Translations under genes and position numbers: made by a program
Part shown: positions 1-5,983 of the stretch, piece by piece
Position numbering within the stretch: position 1 is the first letter of the stretch
Layout of the letters: the number at the start of each line of letters is the position of its first letter
Notes under the pieces: model-generated
Seen by the model: only the letters and a program-made list of their open reading frames with translations
Told to the model about the DNA's origin: nothing
Database searches by the model: none
Source: an uncultured Veillonella sp.
GTDB taxonomy: Bacteria > Bacillota > Negativicutes > Veillonellales > Veillonellaceae
Length of the DNA: 14,629 nucleotides
Reading direction: 5' to 3'
NCBI GenBank assembly: GCA_900556785.1
Contig: USQK01000044.1
Location: 1 to 14,629, forward strand

Positions 1-55
1 CACCATCCTCACTCGCTAGAGAGGTTTACTACTCTGCTTCATCGCATATATTATA
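1..55 (-). ncRNA. T-box leader RNA, 5' part only (runs off the left edge)
   Basis: On the minus strand, starting about 12 bases after a good -10 box, the sequence reads GATGAAGCAGAGTAGTAAAC and ends AGCGAGTGAGGATGGTG at the edge. This order (GA-rich start, AGAGTAGT, then an AGCGAGT..GGATGGTG element) matches the conserved base of Stem I of T-box riboswitches, including the AG-rich and GGTG strands of its kink-turn region. The specifier loop and antiterminator lie outside the window, so the amino acid sensed cannot be read. T-boxes bind uncharged tRNA and control aminoacyl-tRNA synthetase, amino-acid biosynthesis or transporter genes, so the gene to the left is probably one of these. The match was made by eye. 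Confidence 0.72.
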
Positions 56-61
56 CACAAT

Positions 62-91
62 ATTGTAGCAATATAGAGGGAAGAATGTCAA
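62..91 (-). promoter_or_regulatory. Sigma-A-type promoter driving the T-box leader
   Basis: On the minus strand there is a perfect -35 TTGACA (91-86), an 18-base spacer and a -10 TACAAT (67-62). Transcription would start near 55, just before the conserved first bases of the T-box leader. It lies after the last small gene of the island (stop at 101), so the T-box gene has its own promoter and need not depend on read-through from the island. Confidence 0.78.
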
Positions 92-100
92 ACTATTATT

Positions 101-271
101 TTATACGCGTAAAGCTAGTTTCAGCACAATAAAAAATATTGAGAAACAAACAAAAGAAGTTAAGTAAAAATCATAATGGATCGGACTACCTGTTAAAATA
201 TCATCTACTATTCCATATAAGATATTAAGTATAGCTAATACTGCAAATCCATATACTATTAATCGTCGCAT
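101..271 (-). CDS. Small two-TM membrane protein, 56-aa paralogue family, copy A
   Basis: A 56-residue protein of unknown function. Two hydrophobic segments (about 4-22 and 37-54) flank a short polar loop with the family motif TG..IHYDFY. I place the start at the ATG at 271 because AAAGAG lies about 9 bases upstream; the TTG at 295 would overlap this ribosome-binding site and breaks the family length. It is homologous without gaps to copy B just upstream (27 of 56 residues identical by hand count), and also to copies C and D further right. The conserved length, motif and ribosome-binding site argue that it is a real gene. It is the last gene of the AT-rich island. A role as immunity protein or small-membrane-protein partner is only a guess. 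Confidence 0.72.
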   Translation of the reverse strand: MRRLIVYGFAVLAILNILYGIVDDILTGSPIHYDFYLTSFVCFSIFFIVLKLALRV

Positions 272-362
272 TATGTTATTCTCTTTACTTGTCAATTAAA
301 TTACATGAATCGTAATCTCTATATTACTTATAAAAACTATATTTAATATAACTCTAATAGAT

Positions 363-533
363 TTATACTCTTAATACTAGCTTTAAGATACCAAAGAAAA
401 CTAACCAACAAATAAAAAACGCACCATAAAAATCATAATGAATTTCAGCACCAGTCATATAGTCATAAGCAATACTATATATTATTGAAATTAAGATAAA
501 TAATGCAAATGCATAAAAAAATAATTTTTTCAT
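363..533 (-). CDS. Small two-TM membrane protein, 56-aa paralogue family, copy B
   Basis: A 56-residue protein with two predicted membrane helices (about 4-22 and 37-54), the loop motif YDYMTGAEIHYDFYG, and a lysine start (MKK) that suggests both ends are cytoplasmic. The ATG at 533 is chosen because GAGGTG lies about 7 bases upstream; the TTG at 557 would sit before it. The ribosome-binding site overlaps the stop of the upstream 115-aa gene, so the two are probably co-transcribed. It is the closest relative of copy D 3.4 kb away (39 of 56 residues identical by hand count), and the similarity is also visible in DNA, including the AGGTGAAAATTA leader. That pattern fits a fairly recent duplication. 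Function is unknown. Confidence 0.78.
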   Translation of the reverse strand: MKKLFFYAFALFILISIIYSIAYDYMTGAEIHYDFYGAFFICWLVFFGILKLVLRV

Positions 534-538
534 AATTT

Positions 539-886
539 TCACCTCAATAGTTCCCAAAGTAGAAAAACTATTCCAATAATACTAAAAGAAACAACTATAA
601 TAATAGACAAAGAATTATTTATATCAAAATATATTTTAGATACCCCTTCCAATGTTCCTTTCTTATAACGATAATAAAATATATATTCACCAGCCAAAAT
701 AAGAAGTAATGTGCATAATATATTGATTGTTTCAATACCATTAATATGCTCATACATAGAATAAAGATTTAATCCTCCCCATATATTACTAAATAAAAAA
801 ACAATACTAAATTTTTTGAGATTATTATGCTGATTTTTAATTAACATATAGTTAGATAGTAGTAAACCAATTAATAAAAGTTCCAT
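539..886 (-). CDS. Small polytopic membrane protein, unknown (related to the 121-aa gene at 1673)
   Basis: A protein of 115 residues from the ATG at 886, or 121 residues from the ATG at 904. I prefer 886 because it lines up better with the N-terminus of the 121-residue protein at 1673-2038, but neither start has a good ribosome-binding site. There are three to four hydrophobic segments, with a central KKGTLEG stretch that follows the third. The paralogue has KAGTLTE at the same place, and both share an N-terminal LLS.NY pattern, so I take them as distant paralogues with weak identity. Its stop lies within 6 bases of the start of copy B. No known family is recognised. Codon use is extremely AT-rich, as in the rest of the island. 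Confidence 0.65.
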   Translation of the reverse strand: MELLLIGLLLSNYMLIKNQHNNLKKFSIVFLFSNIWGGLNLYSMYEHINGIETINILCTLLLILAGEYIFYYRYKKGTLEGVSKIYFDINNSLSIIIVVSFSIIGIVFLLWELLR

Positions 887-918
887 GTCTTTTATTTCTT
901 CCATTCATTTTTAATTTC

Positions 919-1126
919 TTAATTAGTAATATTAATAGTTGGTGAAATTGTCTGATTAACTATCAAACCATCAGGAACAGCAAACAAAACTATTTGAGCC
1001 ATGCTTAAATTATGTTGACTTGCCATGCAAACTCTCAAATAGAGAGTTATTTTCCAACAACTTAGAGCCAACTTGGCCAAAAGTGACTGCAATTCCACCG
1101 TATTCAAGACCTTTATAGTATGTCAT
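919..1126 (-). pseudogene. Frameshifted gene remnant, possibly the end of a secreted toxin or adhesin
   Basis: Two adjacent reading frames look like pieces of one former protein. From the ATG at 1126 a 38-residue frame (with YKGLEYGGIAVTFGQVGSKL) stops at 1010. A second frame, overlapping it, carries HNLSMAQIVLFAVPDGLIV and stops at 919. A single frameshift near 1012-1030 would join them smoothly. The first piece is about 38% GC by hand count, clearly above the AT-rich genes on both sides. Its Gly-rich, non-membrane character also differs from every neighbour. I cannot name the family. A remnant of a large adhesin or polymorphic-toxin C-terminus would suit the context but is inference. Alternatively it is spurious and this is a 240-base spacer. 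Confidence 0.4.
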
Positions 1127-1144
1127 ATAACTTACACTTTTTAT

Positions 1145-1594
1145 TTAAAAGGATTTATAAAGCCAATCATTTTTATCAAATCTCTTAGATTGCTTATTTG
1201 TTATTTCATCTATAATCAATCGTTCATCTTCAGAAAAGTCATCAATAGATGAATAAATGCGTAGTCTATCACCGTACACGTTTTTTAAGCGATCAAGACT
1301 ACTATCATCAATAATATAAGCCCCATCTATATAGGTAAACCCTTTATAATTCGGTAAAATCTTAACACTTCCGTTAGGCAAAGTATTAAGAATTAATATT
1401 CCATAATCTCCATAAGTATAAATATAAGGATAATCGGCAGCAAAACCTGTTATATTACGATTTAATCCAAGTTTATGATTTTGATCAACAATAGAGTTTA
1501 TAAACCACTGATACCTAAAAGAATAACTAATAATACCTAAAATTGATATTGATACTATAAAAGTAAGTACATAAAATAAATATTTTTTGCTCAT
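1145..1594 (-). CDS. Membrane-anchored protein with a soluble C-terminal domain, unknown
   Basis: Read from the ATG at 1594 the protein has 149 residues (166 from the ATG at 1645). It starts MSKKYLFY, followed by one hydrophobic helix of about 20 residues and then a polar domain of about 120 residues rich in Tyr, Asp and Ile. The positive N-terminus suggests N-in topology, which would place the C-terminal domain outside the membrane. I prefer 1594 because the preceding 17 codons are polar and neither ATG has a strong ribosome-binding site, so the start is uncertain. It differs from its neighbours in having a large soluble domain and may be the only non-integral gene product in this part of the island. 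No family is recognised. Confidence 0.6.
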   Translation of the reverse strand: MSKKYLFYVLTFIVSISILGIISYSFRYQWFINSIVDQNHKLGLNRNITGFAADYPYIYTYGDYGILILNTLPNGSVKILPNYKGFTYIDGAYIIDDSSLDRLKNVYGDRLRIYSSIDDFSEDERLIIDEITNKQSKRFDKNDWLYKSF

Positions 1595-1672
1595 TTTATA
1601 ATCTATCTCTAACTGCTCTTCCACTAATCGAAAATGGAATATCATGAAACGTTTAAGACAATGAAAGCAAGT

Positions 1673-2038
1673 CTAGATATATATCCCATAAATATACTCC
1701 ATAAATATAAATATTAAAGCGAATACTAATACAGCTAAGATAAATAATGATAAGAAAATACGCATCAAAAACCATCCTCTTATTTCATACTCAGTTAGTG
1801 TTCCTGCTTTACTTTTTCGCCATAAATTATAAGCACCTAAAATACATATTCCGAATATAAAAATTACATTAAAGTCCTCAATGAATTTAGGTAAACCAAT
1901 ATATGATTTTATAAAAATACATAAAAGAAAATAGTTTCCTATTAATGCTAAAAGAGTTACTTTCCATGTACCCCAATATTTAAACATAAGATAGTTAAAA
2001 CTTAAGAGAAAAAATATAGTTGCTATTTGTTTTTCCAT
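1673..2038 (-). CDS. Small polytopic membrane protein, 121 aa, unknown
   Basis: A 121-residue hydrophobic protein with about four membrane segments and a short polar turn RKSKAGTLTE between the third and fourth. The turn and the N-terminal LLSFNYLMFK resemble the protein at 539-886, so the two are probably distant paralogues. The start is the ATG at 2038, which gives MEKQ; the ribosome-binding site is weak. It lies 27 bases upstream of the longer start of the 1145 gene and follows the 2104 gene by 65 bases. Function is unknown. Size, hydrophobicity and lineage-specific duplication fit the immunity-protein idea, but nothing in the sequence shows that directly. Confidence 0.62.
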   Translation of the reverse strand: MEKQIATIFFLLSFNYLMFKYWGTWKVTLLALIGNYFLLCIFIKSYIGLPKFIEDFNVIFIFGICILGAYNLWRKSKAGTLTEYEIRGWFLMRIFLSLFILAVLVFALIFIFMEYIYGIYI

Positions 2039-2103
2039 TCGTCTGCTTTCTAAGGAGATATTACAACCATAAAATAAAAGTTTAATTTAATAGCATTATT
2101 AAA

Positions 2104-2487
2104 TTAATGAAATATAATCCATAAGATAAACATGATTCCAACTATGTATATATAATTTTCATTACGTCCATCTTTATATGTACTAGATTCCTTTTTCTGG
2201 ATATTTCTAATGAAATCTTTAAAAAAATGAATTACTAGGACTGCACCTAATGGATAAAAATAAGCATATCCAAAATTAAAGAAAATATAGAATATTAAAA
2301 AAACAATTCCAGCCACTATACTTACTAAATTTGTAAATTTATATAATTGTGGGTATCGCATATTATTTACCCATTCTTGCTGCTTACGAGTTAAATTCCC
2401 TTGTAATACATTTTTATAATACGCACGAAGATCCCAAACCAAAATAAATAATACTACTCCAAAAGTATAATCAAACTTATTTATCAT
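2104..2487 (-). CDS. Small polytopic membrane protein, 127 aa, unknown
   Basis: A 127-residue protein with a first helix at about 7-20, a long basic cytoplasmic-looking loop (about 21-50, with LTRKQQEWVNN), two close helices at about 53-88, a second charged loop with IQKKESS, and a last helix at the C-terminus. The ATG at 2487 is preceded by TTAGGAG, but the 12-13 base spacing is longer than ideal. The loop positioned after the first helix (GNLTRKQQ) faintly recalls the GTLTE turn of the 1673 protein, which is not enough to claim homology. I do not recognise a family. It shares the strong AT bias of the island. Confidence 0.62.
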   Translation of the reverse strand: MINKFDYTFGVVLFILVWDLRAYYKNVLQGNLTRKQQEWVNNMRYPQLYKFTNLVSIVAGIVFLIFYIFFNFGYAYFYPLGAVLVIHFFKDFIRNIQKKESSTYKDGRNENYIYIVGIMFILWIIFH

Positions 2488-2596
2488 TTAGCAGACTTAT
2501 CTCCTAACTAGCTTTAAATAACTCTTATATAAAATAACAGTCATGTTAAATCATATTAAAATATAAAATGTTCTATTCAAATAAATTGACAACGCC

Positions 2597-3049
2597 CTAA
2601 CTATATAATAACTTTAGTATTTTATAAATAGCTATAATCATAGAAATGCATAATATCCATATAGGAACATTATTTGAATACATCCATATAAAAGTAATAA
2701 TAGAACCTATAACCCAAAATCCCAAAAATAACCAACCATAAATACTCTTTTTCGCGATAGGTATACCAACTAATTTATTGTGAAATCCTAAAATAAATAA
2801 TATACATACAGTTAATCTCGAATTATACTGATTTATCCCTCTTCTATATATACGCTTAACAATACGACGACCACGAATTAATGGTGTTAATAACACGCCA
2901 CCCATAACTAATATAGGGATAATAAACCTATAGTCTACATTCGGTGCAGTCGCCTCAATAGCATTATCTGTTATAGTAATTGCTAAAAAAATTGTTCCAA
3001 TTATTCTAAACCTTATTAAATTTAATAACTTAATAATTTTTACGCTCAT
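2597..3049 (-). CDS. Polytopic membrane protein, 150 aa, unknown
   Basis: A 150-residue protein with about five hydrophobic segments and a strongly basic loop near residues 58-72 (IRGRRIVKRIYRRG). By the positive-inside rule the loop would be cytoplasmic. The start is the ATG at 3049, with only a poor ribosome-binding site upstream. It is the largest integral membrane protein of the island. The C-terminal half (GWLFLGFWVIGSIITFIW) is highly hydrophobic. It has no evident paralogue within the window and no family I can name. About 110-130 bases on each side hold no further gene that I can support. Confidence 0.6.
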   Translation of the reverse strand: MSVKIIKLLNLIRFRIIGTIFLAITITDNAIEATAPNVDYRFIIPILVMGGVLLTPLIRGRRIVKRIYRRGINQYNSRLTVCILFILGFHNKLVGIPIAKKSIYGWLFLGFWVIGSIITFIWMYSNNVPIWILCISMIIAIYKILKLLYS

Positions 3050-3177
3050 ATATGATTATCCAATTTCTTTAATTATAAAAGTCATACTAATGCCCTCATC
3101 ATACAATCAATCATATTATATTTTTAATATACAGAATATATAAATACACTAATAACCCATGTTTGATTAATAAAAAA

Positions 3178-3507
3178 TTAGATTGAGAACAAAATAGCCA
3201 TTAAAAATAACAATATAGTAATTAGAGAAAATAAATAATAAGTCCATTTATTATCACTATTTTTAAAAATTAGTGAAAATAGGTATGTACTAAATGATAA
3301 CAATAAAAACTCAATTAAGTACTTAAATTCTTTATTTATGGTATCTAAGAACTTTAAATCTGTAAAAAGCACAAATAAAAATATACCAAAACTAATCAGT
3401 CTATATTTTTCATTTATGTCCTTATTAGATCTTCGGATATATTGAATTACACTATAGGCAAATGCTAAAAACAAGGATATAGTAGCAAAATAATATATTA
3501 ATTTCAT
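3178..3507 (-). CDS. Small four-TM membrane protein, 109 aa, unknown
   Basis: A 109-residue protein with four predicted membrane helices (about 3-23, 36-52, 63-81 and 88-108) joined by short loops, the first being basic and polar (RRSNKDINEKYR). The ATG at 3507 has GAGGTG about 11 bases upstream, the same type of ribosome-binding site as copies B and D of the small family. It lies 57 bases downstream of copy C. Function is unknown. Four-helix proteins of this size occur as toxin-immunity proteins, as small transporters of the SMR type and as uncharacterised orphans; I see no conserved membrane glutamate of the SMR kind in the first helix. Confidence 0.64.
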   Translation of the reverse strand: MKLIYYFATISLFLAFAYSVIQYIRRSNKDINEKYRLISFGIFLFVLFTDLKFLDTINKEFKYLIEFLLLSFSTYLFSLIFKNSDNKWTYYLFSLITILLFLMAILFSI

Positions 3508-3564
3508 TGATTCTATTACACCTCATTTTTACTTCTTCATCTGTTGTAATATTTTTTTCAAGGC

Positions 3565-3735
3565 TTACAGCTCAAAAACTAATTTTAATAAAGCAAAAAT
3601 AATAAGCCAGCATACAAAAGTAAGGCCATAAGATTTATATGCTATCTTATGACCTTTAATATAGTCATATATTATTTTTCCCATAATAGAGAATAATAGA
3701 ATCAAAAAGATCAAATTAAATACTAGCTGTATCAT
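3565..3735 (-). CDS. Small two-TM membrane protein, 56-aa paralogue family, copy C
   Basis: A 56-residue reading frame from the ATG at 3735 to the TAA at 3565, easily missed because of its length. It aligns without gaps over its full length to copy B, with 24 of 56 residues identical by hand count, including IIYDY..G at 21-28 and CWL..F.LLKLV at 42-53. The usual loop GAEIHYDFYG is replaced by GHKIAYKSYG, so the acidic and His residues of the other copies are lost and the loop becomes basic. It lies 33 bases downstream of copy D as a tandem pair, just as A follows B. The ribosome-binding site is weak, so it may be translated poorly or by coupling. The full-length ungapped match makes a chance frame unlikely. 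Confidence 0.68.
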   Translation of the reverse strand: MIQLVFNLIFLILLFSIMGKIIYDYIKGHKIAYKSYGLTFVCWLIIFALLKLVFEL

Positions 3736-3768
3736 TTAACCAAACATCAAATTTTGAATTAATACTAT

Positions 3769-3948
3769 TTATATATTTAAAATTGCTTTCAATATACCAA
3801 AGAATATTAACCAACTAACAAATCCAGCACCAAAAAAATCATAGTGAATTTCAGCACCGTTCATATAATCATACGCCATTCCATATATAATTGAAGTCAA
3901 GGAAAATAATGCAAATGTATAGAAAAAAATTTTTTTTATAGTAACCAT
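3769..3948 (-). CDS. Small two-TM membrane protein, 56-aa paralogue family, copy D
   Basis: A 59-residue protein with two membrane helices around the loop YDYMNGAEIHYDFFG. It starts at the ATG at 3948, which has AGGTG 9 bases upstream; the GTG at 3960 that also opens the frame is part of that ribosome-binding site. It is about 70% identical to copy B and shares its upstream bases GGTGAAAATTA, but has three extra residues at the N-terminus and a diverged last residue set (ILNI rather than VLRV). It heads the D-C tandem pair. The 104 bases before it are AT-rich without a convincing promoter. Function is unknown, with the same considerations as for the other copies. Confidence 0.76.
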   Translation of the reverse strand: MVTIKKIFFYTFALFSLTSIIYGMAYDYMNGAEIHYDFFGAGFVSWLIFFGILKAILNI

Positions 3949-4052
3949 TTTAATTTTCACCTAAAAAAAATAAATTTAATAATACTATATTTACTACATA
4001 CAATGTTATTTCTTTTATCATATAAACCTTCTTTACTTATAGATTTTTAAAC

Positions 4053-4397
4053 CTAATGTAAAGCTAGTAAATCAACATCGTTATAAACTAATGTCAATAA
4101 ATTATAGTTTTGATCTATTGAAAAGGTTCCTTTAAGACCGCCTGCATCAACAAATGAGTAAGTACTATCATCAATTTTATAGAATTTACTGTCTAAGGGT
4201 ACAAAATATTTGTCTAATGCTAATCCGACCTTCTCTGCTTCTTCTTCAGAACAACCTAAAACATCTCGTACACGTTTGAAGTATGGCTTGTGAACATTTT
4301 CTATTCTGTCTTCTATTATTTTATTAGTTTTTTTATATGTCTTAAATCTATAGATTAGATATAAGACAGCTAGTAGTAAAGCAAGATTCTCGTTCAT
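4053..4397 (-). CDS. Single-TM protein with a soluble domain, 114 aa, unknown
   Basis: A 114-residue protein: one N-terminal membrane helix (about 4-17), a basic segment (YRFKTYKKTNK), then a polar domain of about 90 residues with an acidic helix (GCSEEEAEKVGLALDKYF) and a beta-rich C-terminal end. The start at 4397 is firm: AGGAG lies a few bases upstream of the ATG. This is the best ribosome-binding site of the island. It is the first gene of the island in transcription order, just after the terminator of the amidohydrolase operon and an inverted repeat at 4412-4437. I do not recognise the family; the N-in anchor plus basic stretch suggest the soluble part may lie on either side of the membrane. 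Confidence 0.7.
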   Translation of the reverse strand: MNENLALLLAVLYLIYRFKTYKKTNKIIEDRIENVHKPYFKRVRDVLGCSEEEAEKVGLALDKYFVPLDSKFYKIDDSTYSFVDAGGLKGTFSIDQNYNLLTLVYNDVDLLALH

Positions 4398-4411
4398 AAT
4401 CTCCTATAAAA

Positions 4412-4437
4412 ATATACTAATATATACATTAGTATAT
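4412..4437. promoter_or_regulatory. 10-bp inverted repeat before the first island gene
   Basis: ATATACTAAT (4412-4421) and ATTAGTATAT (4428-4437) are perfect inverted arms with a 6-base spacer. The element ends about 15 bases before the ATG of the 4053 gene, close to its ribosome-binding site, so it could be an operator or a hairpin in the leader RNA. Further upstream on the minus strand, TTTACA (4486-4481) and TATAAT with a short 15-base spacer form a possible weak promoter. Being pure A/T-rich sequence, the repeat may partly be chance. Confidence 0.4.
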
Positions 4438-4482
4438 AAGAAATAGACTTAAATAAATCATTATAGTTATATAAATAAATTG

Positions 4483-4529
4483 TAAACCACCTATCAAAGA
4501 TAATCAATGTATCTTCAATAGGTGGTTTA
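4483..4529 (-). terminator. Rho-independent terminator of the amidohydrolase operon
   Basis: Inverted arms TAAACCACCTAT (4483-4494) and ATAGGTGGTTTA (4518-4529) are perfect complements, with an inner pair (AAGATA / TATCTT) extending the stem. It starts three bases after the amidohydrolase stop codon, and on the minus strand the stem is followed by an AT-rich run (ACAATTTATTT). It is nearly symmetric and could also stop transcription from the other direction. It marks the border between the core chromosome and the AT-rich island. Confidence 0.85.
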
Positions 4530-4531
4530 TT

Positions 4532-5851
4532 TTACTCACCCTTAGCAATACGGTCTAAGAGTTCAATATAGCTTTGTTTATTTAATGCTGGTGTAAAGTT
4601 GTCTAATACATCTTTAGCGCCTGCAGCATCATCGTATAGTAAGTCTACGATTGTCATAGCTAATGCTTGTGCTGTTTTAATGTACGCTACATCAGGTACA
4701 GAGATTTCATATTCTGCACTGTGCAGTACACCACTAATACAGCCAACCCATGGATGGATAACCGGCATCAAGTGAGATACGTCCCCCATATCTGTACTGG
4801 CCGTAATATGTGGACCTTGGTATACATTGGCCTCACCAAAAATAGGATTTGAATTTTCACGTAATAGAGCATTCATACGTTCATCATTACACATCGGTAA
4901 ATAGCCTGGTAGGTCTTGGATAACACATGTGGCGCCTACTGCATCGCCACCGGCTTTTAATGCTCTGTTAACACGATGATTGCCATCTACAATAGCTTGA
5001 ATATTAGAGGCACGCACATAACTTTCAACTTGGACATAATCAGGCACACAGTTTACTAATGTACCGCCTTGATTAATGATTGGGTGGAATCTGAAATAAT
5101 CGCTTTCTTTGAAAGTTTCACGAATGGAGTTAACCCCCATAACGCCCATCAAAGCAGCATTAAGAGCATTGATGCCTTCATGAGGTGCCTGAGCCGCATG
5201 AGCTACCTTACCGTGATATTCAATCAGCTTAGATACAAAACCATTAGAGGTACTACCAAGCCCCATTTCACCAGCTGGAGTTTTGGCTGTCTCCACATGC
5301 ATTTGCATAGCCATATCGATATCGTCAAAAGCACCTTCATAGATGAGCTGTTGCTTGCCACCCATATACTTAAGTTTGCCTTGCTCACGCAATTTATTGC
5401 GGTAATCAATCTCAATCATTTCCTCTGCCGGAACAGCAAATAGCACAACATCGCCTGCTAATTCGTCCATCACTGCTTGTAGGCCTATAGCTACGGCAAA
5501 CATATTAGTAATTTGCACATTATGACCACAGCAATGAGCAGCCCCTGTTAAATCATCGGCACGAGGATGGCGAGGACAGAGAATGGCATCTAATTCCCCC
5601 ACCATGGCAACCGTATATTTGCTATCACGGCCTTTCATTCTACCTTTTACACCTGTCAGTGCATGACCAGTAGTATAAGAAATGCCAAGTTCATAAAACA
5701 TATCTTGAACCTTTTTAGAGGTTTTTACCTCTTTAAAACCCAATTCTGGTTCAGCCATAATAGATTCTGCTAGTTCTCGTAAACGCGGTTGTGCATCAAC
5801 AATAGCTTTACAAACACGTTGTTTTACTTCTTCCTTTGTTATACGGCTCAT
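4532..5851 (-). CDS. M20-family amidohydrolase (AbgB / p-aminobenzoyl-glutamate hydrolase type)
   Basis: A cytoplasmic dinuclear-metal amidohydrolase of 439 residues. The start is the ATG at 5851 (MSRITKEEV), preceded by AAAGGAG at good spacing; the longer frame from 5896 would begin inside a hairpin. Metal-site motifs are visible: VGELDAI (84-90), AHCCGHN (105-111), PAEE (141-144), MQMHVE (182-187) and the late His in GVLHSAEY (374-381). The middle section KVAHAAQAPHEGINAL (215-230) belongs to the lid or dimerisation domain. The subfamily (AbgB-like, indole-acetyl-amino-acid or peptide-amide hydrolases) cleaves amide bonds such as those of folate breakdown products or N-acyl amino acids; the substrate here is not known. 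It is the last gene of an operon with two membrane proteins, which suggests hydrolysis of an imported substrate. Confidence 0.9.
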   Translation of the reverse strand: MSRITKEEVKQRVCKAIVDAQPRLRELAESIMAEPELGFKEVKTSKKVQDMFYELGISYTTGHALTGVKGRMKGRDSKYTVAMVGELDAILCPRHPRADDLTGAAHCCGHNVQITNMFAVAIGLQAVMDELAGDVVLFAVPAEEMIEIDYRNKLREQGKLKYMGGKQQLIYEGAFDDIDMAMQMHVETAKTPAGEMGLGSTSNGFVSKLIEYHGKVAHAAQAPHEGINALNAALMGVMGVNSIRETFKESDYFRFHPIINQGGTLVNCVPDYVQVESYVRASNIQAIVDGNHRVNRALKAGGDAVGATCVIQDLPGYLPMCNDERMNALLRENSNPIFGEANVYQGPHITASTDMGDVSHLMPVIHPWVGCISGVLHSAEYEISVPDVAYIKTAQALAMTIVDLLYDDAAGAKDVLDNFTPALNKQSYIELLDRIAKGE

Positions 5852-5868
5852 ACTATCTCCTTTATAAA

Positions 5869-5893
5869 ATCGACCGTATAAAATACGGTCGAT
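5869..5893 (-). promoter_or_regulatory. Perfect hairpin between membrane protein and amidohydrolase genes
   Basis: ATCGACCGTAT (5869-5879) and ATACGGTCGAT (5883-5893) are exact inverted arms of 11 bases around AAA. On the minus strand the stem is followed by TTTTAT and then directly by the amidohydrolase ribosome-binding site. It may be a partial terminator or attenuator that lowers the last gene's expression, a processing or stability hairpin, or an operator. The GC-containing stem stands out in an AT-rich spacer, so chance is unlikely. Confidence 0.65.
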
Positions 5894-5938
5894 CATGTCA
5901 TCATGATGTATAGATATCTTCTAAAATATAAATCTATA

Positions 5939-5968
5939 ATTATATCTTAACATAATTTAGACATCTAA
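5939..5968 (-). promoter_or_regulatory. Possible weak internal promoter before the amidohydrolase
   Basis: On the minus strand a perfect -10 TATAAT (5944-5939) lies 18 bases after TTAGAT (5968-5963), a poor -35 box. It sits in the 132-base spacer between the second membrane gene and the amidohydrolase, upstream of the perfect hairpin. In such AT-rich DNA a chance -10 is common, so this is tentative. Confidence 0.28.
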
Positions 5969-5983
5969 CATTATGATTTAGTA

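Noticed and set aside
272..295. Extended TTG start for copy A, and likewise TTG at 557 for copy B and GTG at 3960 for copy D
   Set aside because: In each case the extra codons contain the ribosome-binding site of the downstream ATG, and the family length is conserved from that ATG.
1030..1048. Inverted repeat AACTCTC / GAGAGTT inside the gene remnant
   Set aside because: Seven-base arms with no T run after them; probably part of the former coding sequence.
5224..5415. Minus-strand 63-codon frame
   Set aside because: It lies within the amidohydrolase gene in another frame.
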